A stretch of DNA of 64,000 bases from NCBI GenBank assembly GCA_036023115.1, contig JAYKKT010000074.1, forward strand, positions 8,712,501-8,776,500. The letters run 5' to 3'. A program made the translations under genes and the position numbers. Of this stretch, positions 36,301 through 51,300 are shown one piece after another. The DNA comes from Brasenia schreberi (taxonomy: Eukaryota > Streptophyta > Magnoliopsida > Nymphaeales > Cabombaceae). The notes below the pieces were generated by a model. It made no database searches, was not told the DNA's origin, and saw nothing but the letters and a program-made list of their open reading frames with translations. Numbering within the stretch: position 1 is the first letter of the stretch; every line of letters begins with the position of its first letter.

Positions 36301-39300
36301 CTTTGCTCGAGTTTGGCAACTCCAAGGGCAGCTCGTTACCTTAACAACGGAGTTTCACCAGCCCACAAATTAGGAAACTAACCTAACCTAGAATAATTCT
36401 TAATTTTTACTGTTTATTTTATTTTATTGATTTTTAAAATATTTAAAAAAATTATGATTTGTCTCATGCAAAAAAAATACTCGATACGATACAAACAACA
36501 CTGGTTATACCGTTATAGCAACTGAGACATATGAGGTTATTAATTTGCTTCGCTGTAGGATGCAAACTGTGGTAATACACTTCTCATTTCTTTGGAAGAA
36601 CTTGTTAAAGATGGTTTACTGGAGGAGGAAGAACTCCCAGAGCCTATGTGAGTTTTTAAGAGAGTTTCTTGGGATTGCTTCAGTATAAATTGTGAAAATT
36701 GCTAAAGCTGTATTGTATTGCATAAATGAAAGGGATGACAAATATGTCCAATTTAAGGAGACTGCCAACGTCAAAGATCCTTTAATTGCCAAGGTAACTT
36801 TTGATAGTCTAATCTGCACTTGATTTTGAAACTTGCTTGTTCCTATTTCATTTGAGGAAGATTGAGAGTGGTTTCCTGTTTGCTTGTTGGGAATATTATT
36901 AGCATGCTGAACAGTTCAGCTCACTAGCGTTCCACGTACCATTTACTGAAATTCTGAAGATTACTGTAGGTAGAAGTCACTCAAATCAACTTTCTATTTT
37001 GAACCTTTTGGTATCAACTCGGCATAACACAGTATTCTGGATGAAAATTTACTCAGAAAACCCTTGGTCTTTGAATCATCAAACCATCATTGACAATATA
37101 AAAGCCATTCACTGCAACCTCTATGCTTAACTTCTATTTTTGTTTCAACTGTAAATGTCATAACATGTGATTTGTCTCTAAATGTATACCACCTTTGTTT
37201 GCTTATGTTTCCTATAGTTTGATAATCTGTTATCTACATATCATTTTCTACCTTCTTGCATATAATATAAAGAAAGCATTCCCTTTCTTATATTCCATCT
37301 CGTCCGACTGTTGTGCATGTTGGGATTTCAATGTACCTTATGACATCATGTTACATGATGCACCTGCTCTTCACTTACGTTTTTTATTTTTCTGTTAATA
37401 AGATAAAATTTACCACTAGCACCAAGGAGATACATCATTGATGTGGAGAAATATTAAGACTCTACAAACTCTACAACTTCCACTATGTTGCCAAAGGCTA
37501 TCTCTATTCCGAAAAGATGAAAACTATGTCAATTATCTAGATTTTAGAAGCCTGGTCGAAGGTTTTTTTGGCTATAATAGCAAAAGGTTATATATAATTC
37601 ATTTTTGTGATATATGCAAAAAAACCAAGCCCAAAGTTCTCCTAGACACACTCCTACTTGACACCCATTAAATCCTAAGCACCAAAGATTGCCCCCTAAA
37701 AAGTGAGTTACACACTTACAAGACAATGAGAAGTGATATACCTCATTAAATACTTTTACTTGACATACAAATAAAGAAAACCAAGGTGGAAACCAAAAAT
37801 TTCCATATAAGCTGTGGAGGCATCACTTTGCTAGCTATTTGATCCTCTTGCCTCCTGTAGTTTCAATAATATCTTTTTGACTTGAAGCATCCATCATAAG
37901 CTATGCTTTATCTCAAAGTATTCTTGCCTTTCCAACTACCCTAAATTGCATAAAGCATTTCAAAGAAAAGTACAAAAGATTCTAACCCCTAATCTTGTCT
38001 ATCCTTGATAAAAAGAATGTTCCACTATAGGCATCTGACCCCTTGCCCCATATAGTCTCTCACCAAGGGTTCTCTATCCACAGCCAACAAAAATAGTATC
38101 GGAAACCTAGATGCCAAAGGTTTATCGCAATGCAAAGTATCAGTTAAGAATGACACACTCCACCCGTCTCTCACCTCTTAAACGTATCCATCTTCTAACA
38201 ACTAACCATAAACTAGATCAACAAATCTCCTTTCTCTGCAGTTATCTATCCCACTCCCCACACCAAATCTAGATGGCACCATTTTCCTCTAAGGCTTATC
38301 CTCCTTTAAACTGATACAAATCTTCCACTATGTATATGTGTGTCGCTGACTCTTCCAGATAGGTCCTGGGTGCAGATTTTAAAGATTGCAATATTATTTG
38401 TTCTCTACACACTATTTTCTTAATATGCTATCATTGTTGTCAATTTTCCTTTTTGTTGAATGTTTATTTTCTCGGGTTGCATTTTATGGAATTGAAACTG
38501 CTACAGAAAAGGAAATAGCCAAGTATTATTTTACTTTTTTTCTTGCTCGTACTTCTGCAGGCAGCAGAAAGACTTGTTTTAAGTGATGGGAAACTGAAAA
38601 GAGAGCTTGCCATCTTTCGCAAAGCACCAGAAATTTCAGGTTATAGCTCCTAGAATTCTTGATATTGTATTGTTGAACACTTGGAATGGCTGATTTGGTT
38701 TGTCCTTCTCTGGTAGTAATTATTATTTGTCATTTATAGTGCTTCAATTTGCATCAACCCCTTCATCACTGGTGCTTTGCTACCAGGTTCATAATGTGCA
38801 CGTCTGAAGTTTTTTTCTTCTAGTGACAGAATTATGCAAGCGAGTCTATGCCTGTGAGCTTCCATTTGATTTTTCATCCTGTTTTTGTCTAGTCTTATCC
38901 TATTCAATGGATAAACACAGAGCAAGATAGCAAGAAGATTGACATCCATTTTTAGTTATGCGTTATTTACATTAGGTAAGTATTCAAAATAGCCATGGGT
39001 TTCTGCCACAAGGACATTACGCGAATACTTTCATGAAGCACTCATATTGTTGCATAGTAGAGGCAATATCTGCTTAATGTTCTCTCCTCCTTGTTGTTAA
39101 AATAGACGTTTGAACTTGGTTAAGGGATCTAAGAGAAAGTAAGGTGACAAGGAATGAAAGAATAACATCATGCTGCCAGCCACAAAGAGAATTCGTAAAC
39201 AAGAAATCCATCGTTATAACTTGTTTGTGCACAAATATTGCTATAGGGATTTTCTTGGAATTGCTGAGTCTCTTATTAAATGAAACAATTTCTATGGGAT

Positions 39301-42300
39301 ACCATACAAATAGTACCAACACAGATAGAAATTGTTAACATTTAAGGGGTTGCATAAAGCCATGTGATTTCCAATTTGTATTTTTGAATTTCAGATTTTT
39401 TATTTTTATATTTTGAAGAAGATTAGCAGAATCAACATTTTACAAGCATAAATATGTGCTATTGCATTTTCATGATTGCTTATTGATGTTATGTGCTTCC
39501 TCCGTCTGGTTGTGATTTATAGGTATTCTGGTTGTGATTTATAGGCATTCATACTTGTTGCCATTTTACTCCAAGTTTCGTATGACTTTCTTATTCTTTC
39601 TAAACTGCGTGATTAAAAATTGAGATCTACATTTTCTTTTTAGTTGCCTTTGCGAGTAAAACATGTTTGTGTATTCATTGAGATCATTTTTGTATTTTCC
39701 CAGCTTGGATCGAGGATGCTGCTCTTTTTGCAGCAATTGACAATACTCTTAATACACTGACTTGGTATGAATGGCCTGAAACTTTGAAGAATCGCCATCT
39801 TGTAGCTTTGGAAGAAATTTACCACACACACAAGAAATTTGTAAGCGTTGATCCATATTTCATTCTGCCTTTCAGCCTTTCATTAAGTTTGGCCTTTTCT
39901 CATTGGATCCATTGTTGATCATAATGTGGCATCCTTTCCTGCACTACAGATAGACATATTTATTGCACAACAATTCTTATTTCAAAGGCAATGGCAAGCA
40001 GCTCATCAATATGCAAAATCCAAGGGAATCTCCATCATGGGAGACATGCCTATATATGTGGGATATCATAGTGCAGATGTTTGGGCCAACAAAAGAAAAT
40101 TTTTACTGGTAAATGGCTCTTCAGTTTTGGAATCAAACATTCTGTCAAAACCTCAGGACCACTTCACAACTATTTCTCTCTCATTCCAGAACAGGAAAGG
40201 ATATCCTCTTCTTGTCAGTGGCGTTCCTCCTGATGCATTCAGTGCAACAGGCCAACTTTGGGGCAGGTAGTAACCATGGTCCATAACGAGTTTTAGGTGC
40301 ATGTGTGCTTGGAAGGAAACTCTTCTCACTGCAACAACCATGAAAACAAAATTTCTTATTGCATGGTTTATGTTTATGTTTCTCTTGAAGTCATACATGG
40401 GCCCAAACCACTTATATGTTTCATAGTTATTATTGGGACCAGAGATACATACATCAAAACAAAAACTAAATGAGAGAGAGAGAGAGGGAGGACCTCAAGC
40501 AAGTTAGATGTATGAAAGATAAGGAGAAGAACAAAAGGTTATTCTCTTATGCTCTTGATGAGGGTGCACGTATTCAAATTAGTTTAGGAGCACACTGTCT
40601 ATACGTGAATTCATAAAGAGGAAGCGAAAAAGACTCCTAAGTTTATGAAAAATCTAGCAAGCTTGCGAGGATAAACAATATTTTTGTACAACAACCACTA
40701 AGCCTTTTCCCATACTAGATGGGGTCGGCTACATGAATTCTTTGTTTCCACAGAGCTCTATCATGTGCCATGTTAGCAGTTAACTCACAATAAGCTAGTT
40801 CATTCTTTATTGTTTCTTTCCAACACTTTTGTGGTCGTCCTCTACCTCTTTTAATACTTTCCAAATTTAGTTTTTCTAACCTTCTTACTGGTTCTTCTTT
40901 TGAAATTTAGTTTAACCAACCAGCATTAATTCTATGCATAACATCTCCATTAATTCTTCCATCACTCTGAAAAATTGACCCTAGGTATTTAAAACTTTCC
41001 TTTTGGGGGATGCAATGTGTGCCAATTTTAATTTCTATGTCCTCTGAAGTGACCAAATGATCAAACTTATATTCTATATATTATGTCTTTGTTCTAGTAA
41101 GTCGGAGACCTTTGCTTTCTAATGCTTCTCTCCATAGTTCTAATTTTCTATTAACTTTTTCCTTAGACTCTTCTCCTAACACAATGTCATCTGCAAATAA
41201 CATACACCAAGGCACTTCATCTTGAATATGTTTTGTTAACTCATCAATCACCATTATAAATAAGTACGGACTTAAAGTTGATCCTTGATGTAACCCAATA
41301 TTAACTTCAAAGAAGTTTGTCATTCCTTCATGAGTCCTCACACATGTTTTTGCACCATCGTACATGTCTCTTATAAGGTTTATGTATGTCAATGGGATAC
41401 CTCTTTTTTTCAAGCTTCTCCAAAGAACCTCCATCGGTACCCTATCGTAAGCTTTTTCTAGATCAATAAATATCATGTGGAGATCTTTCTTTTTTGATCC
41501 AAAATATTTCATAAGACGTCTCAAAAGGTGAATCAATTCAACATTAGATCTGTCTGGCATGAATCCAAATTGGTTCTCTATTGTACTCAATACTTGTCTT
41601 AACCTATGTTCGATAATTCTTTCTCATAACTTCATAGTATGGCTCATTAACTTGATACTCCGATAATTTGCATAATTTTGAATGTCTCCCTTTTCTTATA
41701 TATGGGTATAAGTGCACTCACTCTCCATTCCTCGAGTATCTTTTAGTTTCTCCATATTTCATTAAATAGTCTTGTAAGCTAAGTGATTCGTGTTTCTCCT
41801 AGGATTTTCCAAACTTCTTACTGATATACCACCCTTCATATGTTTAAGAGCCTCTTTGACTTCATTCTTTTGGATACGTCGGTTGAAATTATGGTTTATA
41901 TTCTTTTCTGATTTGGCTAACTCTCCTAAGCTAATACTAACCAGTGTTATCTGTATCGTACGATACGGTGCGATACACTTAAGAGTATCGTATTTTATAA
42001 CTTATCGGTCCGTATCGTATGATATGGGCGATACGCCTAAGGAAGGGTCCCTGGCCGAACAGAAACCCGTGTTTTTACAGGTTTCCTTGGTTTGTTCAAA
42101 GCTCCCCTAGCATGGTTCTTCGCCTCCTTAGTGTTCAAGGCTTAAAAAACGTGCTCTTTGGTGTCTGTGCAAGCCTCCTAACTCTAACTCAGATTTTGGT
42201 ATATTTTTAGTATTTTTCTTCATTTTTCCTTTATATTTGTTGTTTTTTGCGTTATTTGTATTTTTCTTTTTTTGAATGACAAAATATGAAGTTATTAAGT

Positions 42301-45300
42301 GTGTGGATATGATTTTTATTGCATTCATGAAGTGGGAGACACTCTATTTGAGTGTTATTTTAAGATTGAGGATTTATGAAGTGCTTTTATTTTTAGGGTT
42401 TTGATTGAATTAAAGTGCTCAATTGAGATGATAGGAAGGGGTGGTAGAGACTCCCATTCTTGTTCTGATGATTCGGCATGGCAGTGGGGTACACGAGTTG
42501 AAGGTTTCAGATTGAAGATAAAATGTTTATTTTGTGAGAGGGTGGTTAGTAGTGGAATTTCACAGTTGAAACACCACCTAGCAGGAACTAGGAAAGAAGT
42601 TGCTCCTTGCAAAGGTAGAGTTAGAAGTTTGACAGAAGCCATTAAATGGCAATGTCTTCATATGATTAACAATATACAAGAGAGGAGACAACAAAAGGAT
42701 GATTTGGAGATGTTTGAAGAAGATGAACATGCTATTAGATTCATTGATAGTTTGCCTTCAGATGTCAGAACAGAGATTGGTAGTAGCAGTTCACGATCAC
42801 CTAGCAGGAGAAAGAGGGTTGGTGAAGACTTTGGAGGTGGTAGAAGAGGAAGTTCAGGAAGGAGTGGAGGAAGAGTTGCTTCTAGCATACATTCATTTTT
42901 TCTTCCTACCACTACACCTGGTGCTCAACCTGAAATTCGTGCTGCTATGGCTTCAGAACAACTGCATGATCTGACATACCTTGTAGTGGGAAGATGGTTT
43001 TATGATGCAATTGCTAACATTGGTTAAGGATACAAGATGCCCTCCTATCAGAAGTTGAGAGGAAAGATCTTAGATAAGTTCGTTATTAAAGTGCAAGAAT
43101 ACTATTCGACTTTGAGAGAGTCATGGAAGGAGACAGGTTGCACTATCATGATAGATGGATAGACAGATAGGCGAGGAAGGACTTTGATAAACTTTCTTAT
43201 CCACTGTCCTAAAGGACTTATGTTTTTGAGATCTCTATACATGTCAGAGGAGAGGCACACTGCGGATATCCTACGGCAAGATTTGATAAGGTGATATGCG
43301 AGGTTGGGCTAGAGAATGTAGTACAATTGATTACAGATAATGCAACTAACTACAAAACAGTTGGAAAGGAGTTAGCAGATACTTATGGGACTTTCTATTT
43401 GACACCATGCGCAATCCATTGTTTAGATCTCATGATTGAGGATATTGGTGAGATGGGTGAGATAAAGGCAGCAACTGAGTGTTGCCAAGATATCACAAAA
43501 TTCATTTATAACCATGCATTTATTTTGTGTATGACGAGGAGATATACAGAAGGTGTAGAGCTTCTTCGAATAGCTGCAACTCGGTTTGCAACAAACTTCT
43601 TATCTGTACATAGTAATGTGAGACAGAAGCAAGCATTGAAGAGAAGAAATCGAAAGTTGAATGAGATTTTCGAGATAGTTTTCAGGAGTACATTTTGGAA
43701 TGCATGTGTTAGACTCTTGAGGATTACATGTCCATTAGTGATGGTTTTGAGATTGGTTGATGTTAAAGAACTGGGCCAGAGTAGCCCGGCCCTGGCTGCC
43801 ATGGCCCACTGGGCCATCAGGGCCAGGTCCCCCAGGGCCACTAGCCACTGGGGGCCCTAGTCCCCAACGGCTGCCAGCCCCCCCTTTATCTCTTCTTGTC
43901 TCTTCTCTCTCATACACAACCTATTTTACTCTATAAATACCACTTGTAATCCCTTGTAAATTCAAGCCTTTGATGGCTAATGAATAACGATTATTTATTC
44001 AAGCTTGTGCTTTGTTTATTCTCCTTTTCGCATGCACTTGTTGCTCTCGGCTATTCCCTTTTCTAAGGGCTTGTGATTGTTACTTTGTGGTATTGTCCAC
44101 TCGTTGATCTTTCGCAACTATATTGAAGCATAGACTTCATTACATGGTATCAGAGCCATTTTTCGATCGTGAGAGTATTGTTTATTACTTTGAGAAGCGT
44201 GTCAATCATATTTTGTATTGTTTATTACCTCGAGAAGCGTGTCGATCATATTTTGTAAGTTTACCTCTTTAGTTTTTTTCTTCTTGAACTATGGATGATA
44301 AAGGGGGTTTCAATTTTCGTCTAACACCTTCGAACTATAAAACATGGGTCCAATCTATAGAAAACTATTTGTATTTCAAAAAATTATGGGGCTATGTAAG
44401 TGGTTCAAAGGTAGAACCCTCTATTAATGCCACACTCGAACAAAAAAAGGAATATGAAGGAGGTCATAGAACAATCCTATGGGTGCTCGTGAATAATGTA
44501 AACGAGCACACTAAGGACACTTTAGCCAATTTCACTAACGCTAAAGAAGCATGAGAATATTTAAAAAAATCCCATGTTAAAAGCGATGTGGCTCATAGAA
44601 TGGCATTAAGAGACAAATTGGTCTCACTTAAATAAGGAGATAAAGGGGTAAACGATTTTTTTTGGGGAATTTTTCAATGTTTGAAATCAATTGTATGGTT
44701 ACAAAAAGAAATGTACACAATGTCTTAGTGAGAGACAATGTGAAGACAATGAGGAATTTGTATATCAATTTCTAAGAAGTCTCCGGAAAGAATTTGAAGG
44801 GGTAAGATCATCACTCATTCATAGAAAACCTTTTCCTACAAAAGAAGAGATTCTTACCGACTTTCAAATGGCGAAAACAAGAATGAATGAAGCAAGACTT
44901 CAAAAAGACACCGCATTAGCCGCATCAAAACCCGGAGCAAATATGAAGGCTTACCGACCTCTTCATTTCAAAAGTGAAGAAGGAAGAAAAGACATCATTT
45001 GCAATCATTGTAGAGAAGCCGGGCATATAAGGTCAAATTGCCCAAAATTGAAAAAGAAGGTGGCCATAGTAGAAGAACATGCTTCATCTTCTTCCATTCT
45101 TGCACTTGAACAAAAATTAAAGCAACTTAAAGCCCAAATGAAGGAAAAAGCAACGGTTGGTGTGGCTTGCTCATCTTCAAAAGAAACTCAAGGTATGATC
45201 TCTTGGATTCTTGACTCGAGTGCTTCATTTCATATGACTTGTAATGAACATATCTTAAAATCATGTGTTCAAAAAACCTCATCATGTATTTATACGGCGG

Positions 45301-48300
45301 ATGGTACACAATTAAACGTTGATAAAATTGGTGACTTGCAAAACAAGAATTTTGAAGTTTCCAAAATTAGTGTTGTTCCAAAACTAAATTTAAACTTACT
45401 TTCCGTATCTCAAATTTCGGATAAAAATTGTGTTATAACCTTTTCAACCACCGGATGTATTGTGGAGGACCGCCTCTCAAAGAAGGTGATTGGGCGTGGC
45501 CATAGAGAGGGCGGACTTTACATTATGGATTATTTGCATAGTATAAGATATGTTAATGTTTTGACAAATGATGCTCTTTTATGGCACAAGAGACTTGACA
45601 TCTTAATGCTCAAAAATTGTATCAATGTCCTATTGGAATGAAATTTAAGGAATCTTTTTCTTGCAAAGATTGTGTTCTTGGTAAAATGCAATATCTCCCA
45701 TTTCTAAACAAAACACATGTTACAACAAGACCCTTCGAAATAATTCATTCGGATGTATGGGGTCCGACACCTGTTTTGTGTAAAGGAGGTATTTCCTATT
45801 ATGTTATTTTTGTAGATGACTTTATTAGGTATACATGGGTATATCTTTTAAAAGCAAAATCCGATGTCTTTCAAAATTTTGTTATTTTTCATAATCTTGT
45901 AAAGAATCGATTTGATTCAGAAATCAAATTTTTAGATCGGATTCAGGAGGAGAGCTTATGTCAAAGGATTTTGAAAACCACCTCAATAAGTTTGGGATTA
46001 TACATCAAACTTCTTGTTCTAAGACTCCTCAACAAAATGGTGTTTCCGAACGAAAGCATAGACATATCTTAGAAACCACAAGAACTTTGCTTTTGTCAAA
46101 TGGTGTTCTCAAAAATTTTTGGGCAAAAGCTATTATGACTGCAGTCTATTTAATTAATCGGATGCCCTCTTCGGTTTTACAAAATATGTCTCCTATAGAA
46201 AAACTTTTTAAAGTTTCCCCTAATTATTTAAGATTGCGTGTTTTTGGATGTAAATGCTTTGTTTATACTGACAAAGATGATAAATTATCATCTCGGACCA
46301 TCGAATGAGTTTTTCTAGGATATGGAATAACCAAAAAGGGATATAGGTGTTATGATTATAAAAATGATAAGCTTTATGTATCTCGAGATGTTAGATTTTT
46401 TTAAAATGAATATGTTTTTAAAAGCATGGATGATGATAGCTCTATTAATGACTCCTCCTACTCCTTCTTGAATGATATTTTAGGTGAAGCGGTAATTCAT
46501 GAAGAAAATGAGCTTGATGAACCTATGATTACCAGACATTCTATTACACCCTTTAATCAACATTACAATAGGAGATCTATGCCTATTCCTAGAAGGTCAA
46601 ATCGTGATTCTAGACCTCCTGAAAGATTTGTCTCATATGATAGTTTTTCACCAAGATATAGAGCTTTAGTAACAAGTATTTCAGCTATAAAGGAACCTAG
46701 AACTTTTAAGGAAGCTCAATTATCACAAGAATGGACTCATGCAATGAATGAAGAGTTGGATGCTTTATTTAGAGCCCAAACTTGGGATATAGTCTCTAGA
46801 CCATCAAACAAAAAGACTATAGGATGTAGGTGGGTTTATAAAATCAAGACGAATGGTGATGGCTCATTAGATCGTTATAAAGCTAGATTGGTTGCCAAGG
46901 GTTATTCTCAAGAATATGGAATTGATTATGAAGAAACCTTTGCTCTTGTAGCTAGAATGACAACTGTTAGAATACTTATAGTTGTATGTGCCATTCATCA
47001 TTGGAATATTTATCAGTTAGATGTTAAAAATGCTTTTTTGAATGGTTGGTTGAATGAAGAAGTATATATGGAGCCTCCTCCGGGTCTCAATCTTCCTAAA
47101 AACCAAGTCTTAAAGCTCAAAAGAGCCTTATATGGTCTCAAACAAGCTCCCAAGGCTTGGTTTGATAGAATGATTGAATTCATGACATTGCATGGCTTTA
47201 CTATTTGTTATACTGACACAACCCTATTTATAAGAAAATTATCAGCAGGTATTGTTATCCTTTTGCTCTACGTCGATGATATGATTATTACAGGTAGTGA
47301 TGACACAGGTATCCAACAAATCAAGCAAGAACTTGGTTGTTTGAAATGAAGGATCTGGGTCAACTTTCCTATTTTCTTGGCATTGAGGTAACCCGTGATG
47401 ATAGAGGTTTCTTTTTATCACAAACTAAGTTTACTAATAATGTTATTCTTAGATCAGGTATTACAGATGACAAAGTTGTTGAGACACCAGAAGTAATCAA
47501 CCAGAAGATGTCCCTAATTGATGGTGAACTTCTGAGTGATCCCACACCTTATAAACAGATGGTTGGAGCACTCACATATCTCACCATAACACGGCCTGAT
47601 ATTGCTCATGGTGTTCATACTGTAAGTTAGTTTCAGCATGCACCCACCTCAGTGCATATGAGTGCTGTTATGAGGATTGTTCGTTATATTCGACAAACCT
47701 CAACTAAGGCACTCTACTACCGGATATTGCATATTTCTTGATCACTCACTCATTTCATGGAGATGCAAGAAACAACAAAAGGTGTCTCTTTCGTCCACTG
47801 AAGCTGAGTATCGTGTTATGGCTAACACTACTACAGAACTCACTTTGCTGCGACGACTACTTCAAGACTTGAGCATACAACTGGAAGCTCCTCCAATAAT
47901 GTTCCGCGACAACAAAAGTGCTATGTATATAGCCAACAACCATACCTTCCATGAGCGCACAAAGCACATAGAAATGAATTGTCACTATGTTCGTGAAGAG
48001 CATCTACAAGGCAATTTGACATTACAGTTTGTAAAATCAGAATATCAACTTTCAGATGTGTTCACCAAGTCCTTACTTGCTCCTCGATTTTAATATTTAA
48101 TTAGCAAACTTCAGGTCATGGAGCTGTCAGTTTGAGGGAGGTGTTAAAGAACTGGGCCAGAGTGGCCCGACCCTGGCCCACTGGGCCATCAGGGCTAAGG
48201 CCCCCCCCCTTTGGCTCTTCTTGTCTCTTCTCTCTCCCTCTCATACATAACCTATTTTACTCTATAAATACTACTTGTAATCCCTTGTAAATTCAAGCCT

Positions 48301-51300
48301 TTGATGGCTAATAAATAACAATTATTTATTCAAGCTTGTGCTTTGTTTATTCTCTTTTTTGCATGCACTTATTGCTCTCGGCTATTCCTTTTTCTAAGGG
48401 CTTGTGATTGTTACTTTGTGGTATTGTCCACTCGTTGATCTTCCGCAACTATATTAAAGCATAGACTTCATTACAGTTGATAGCGAGGAGAAACCATCTA
48501 TGAGTTACCTTTATGAAGCCATTGATAGGGCAAAAGAAGCCATTAGAAATAATTTTAATGGAAAAAAGAGAGATTATGTGCCCGTGTGGAAAATTATAGT
48601 GAGAGCAAAGTAGATGCTATACATGTAGCAACATGTTATCTAAACCCATCATTTAGGTACTCAGCACGCTTCAAAAGAGATGGTGAGGTTAATCGAGGCA
48701 TCATTGATTGTATAGATAGATTAGTCTCTGATGAGAGCAAAATAGATGCTATATATCAAGAGATGAAGATCTATGATAATGCTCTTCACTTAATGGGTTT
48801 GCCTGTAGCAATTCACAACCGCACCATTACGTGTCCAGGTAAATTGTTTACCTTCGTATTTAAGTTTCTTAAATCAATACATCTTATATTATTGTGGATT
48901 ATGTATCTAATGTTTGCCTTTTTCTACAGATGTTTGATGGAATAGGTTTGGAACTGATTGTCTGAACCTTAAGGATTTTGCAGTTAAAGTTTGAGTTAAA
49001 CCTATAGTGCAACTTGTTGTGAAAGGAATTAGAGTGTCTTTGAACACATCCATACAAAAAAAACGTAACAGGTTGGAATATAAGTGACTGAATGATTTAG
49101 TTTTTATTCATTGTAACATGCACCTTCGTGAAAGGTAACATTGTATTACTTAGTACTTAAATGTTCAATTCAATAAATTGTTTGACTTTAATTGTTAATA
49201 TTATTTACTAATTGCTTATCTTTCTTTGTTGTAGGTAATTAAAAAAAGTAAATAGACAAGAAAGCCAATTTGATCCAATAAGTTTGGATAATTTTGATAT
49301 ATTAGAAGACTGGATTATAGAAGATAGTGAAGAAAATGCCCTCCTAATTGAATAAGACATTGTATTGATTAACTTGAAAGGAATGCAACAACAGTATCAA
49401 GGAGATGAAGAATTTGCTTTTCAAGGAGAAGGTGTTGCTGCTGCTGATGATGATCTTTAACAAGGAGAAGAAGATTATTTAGTTGATGATCCTAATTGCA
49501 ATTTGTAAAATGTAAATGTATTTCATTTTTTTGATTCAAAATATGTAAATTTGGATGCAATTGTTCAATGTTGAATGCTCAATCTGTACTAAACTTTGTA
49601 TTATATGAATTTAAAGCAATTACCAAATTTTTCATGATTTTTTTCTGATTTTTACCATTTTTTTTTTGTTTTTAAAATATTTTCTATTTTTTTAATATTA
49701 AAGTACAATACGCTCGTATCGTGGAGCCCAACGATATGCGATACGATACGCGTCAGACAACACTCGTACTAACATCTTCATTTTCATTAAAAAGCTAATA
49801 AAAATAGTTTTTCCATCTATTTCTTATATCGTCATTTGCCACTAGAATTTTCTAGTCCTCGTCTTTGATGCATCTAACAGAATTAAGATCCTTAGTTTTC
49901 TTATCTTTAGCCCTAGCTATCCTAAAAATATCTCTTTCACCCTTTTTTGAGTTGAGTTTTTTATATAAATTCTCTTATATTTTATCTTTTGCTTCACGTT
50001 TTCTTAACATAATGTAATTTGTAACATGCCTTCTTTGCCTTGATTTTATTTTGCACTACTTCACTCCACCACTAAGCTTCTTTTTGTCCCAGTACACCTC
50101 CCTTAGATTCATCTAACACCTCTTTCGCCACTTTCCTAATATGTATAGCCATATTATTCCACATATCACAAGGTGTACCAACATAATTCTAAGCATCTCC
50201 TTGAAGGACTTTCTGTTTAAATATATCTTTTTTCTCGCTTTTGAGGTTCCACACAACACCTCTATCTTTTTTTCTATAAATAAAGTAATCAATTTGTGTT
50301 TGTGATAAGTCACTCTTATAAGTAATTAAATGTTCATCTCGTTTTTTGAAGATTGTATTGACTATAAAGAGATCAAATGCCATAGCAAAATTTAAAATCT
50401 CCCTACCTTCCTCATTTATATCCCCAAAACCAAAGTTTTCATGAATACCTTGATATCCTAATAACTCTTTACCGATATGTTCATTTAAGTCTCCTAAACA
50501 AATCATCTCCTTTTGTGGAATCTTTTGAATCACCTTATGTAACTCTTCCCAAAAAGTTGTTTTTATACTATCTTCTAGGCCTACTTGGGGTGCGTAAGCA
50601 CAAACTATATTCAAAACCTTTGCTCCTAACACTAATTTCAACGTCATGATTCGGTGACCATATCGTTGTATGTCTACTACACTATCCTTTAAATCTTTAT
50701 TTGTGATAATACCAACTCCGTTTCGAGCCTTTTCCTTACCTGAGTACCATAATTTAAAACTTGTATCCTCTATCTCCTTTGCTTTTTCTCCAACCCACTT
50801 TGTCTCTTGTAAACATAGAATATGATTCTTTCTCCGAATCGTAGTATCTACCACCTCCATTAGCTTACTGGATAATGCTCCGATATTTCAAGAACCAATA
50901 CGAATCTTATTATCTAGGACTAGCTTCCTTACCCCCCGCATCTGTCCATATTGAAAATGTGGAGGCCCTCTGTAAATTATTCACTAATTTCGAGCGACAA
51001 TGTAGCGGGACTAACTTTTTTACCCACACCCATCAATGATGTGGGAACCCTCTTTGCAGTTGATTCATTACATCCGAGCGAAAATATGGTGGCCCTTGCT
51101 TACTTATCACTGCATTCAGGCTCCGCAACGCATCGCTAGGCGGGGTCGCCCCAAAGCAATGCCCCTAATTTATGTAATCCATGGTATTAAAATCCTTTTT
51201 GGTTCCTCCCTGCTCCGCATGTGCATCACTTTCTTGTGTGGAAATTTTCAACTTTTGTTATGTATGTTCTTTTCTTCGTGATTTAAGTAGCTTATTAGCC

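Larger units (their letters stand above)
43761..48475 (+). mobile_element. Ty1/Copia LTR retrotransposon inside hAT copy 2
   Basis: Bounded by LTRs starting TGTTAAAGAACTGGGCCAGA and ending ACTTCATTACA. A perfect 5-bp target duplication GTTGA lies at 43756-43760 and 48476-48480. It has a primer-binding site complementary to initiator tRNA-Met and gag, protease, integrase, reverse transcriptase and RNase H in Copia order. All coding parts carry stops, frameshifts or deletions. Confidence 0.95.
42428..49507 (+). pseudogene. hAT transposase pseudogene (copy 2), split by a Copia element
   Basis: ATG at 42428 ([11 protein letters not shown]). BED finger [23 protein letters not shown]659-like core with an internal deletion ([13 protein letters not shown] lacks about 18 residues present in copy 1), TAA at 43025-43027 and TAG in the IDG-TDRRGRT motif. 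The sequence resumes after the Copia at 48481 with [20 protein letters not shown], then the dimerisation region at about 49004-49134 and the acidic tail to 49507. Not functional. Confidence 0.88.
41942..49765 (+). mobile_element. hAT transposon (copy 2), inserted in the antisense RTE and itself carrying a Copia
   Basis: Left end CAGTGTTATCTGTATCG, right end GTCAGACAACACTC (canonical CACTG with the last base changed). Target duplication ATACTAAC (41934-41941) / GTACTAAC (49766-49773), 7 of 8. The RTE sequence resumes exactly across the insertion. Without the Copia the element is about 3.1 kb, close to copy 1. Confidence 0.92.
40685..51194 (-). mobile_element. RTE-type LINE, antisense, interrupted by hAT copy 2 (DPE1 intron 8)
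   Basis: The 3' end at 40691 on the plus strand (CAACAACCACTAAGCCTTTT) is the reverse complement of the RTE tail. The 5' leader runs to about 51194. The element is split at 41934-41941 and resumes at 49774. It encodes an apurinic-type endonuclease and reverse transcriptase of the RTE clade, both broken. No convincing target duplication was found. Confidence 0.88.
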
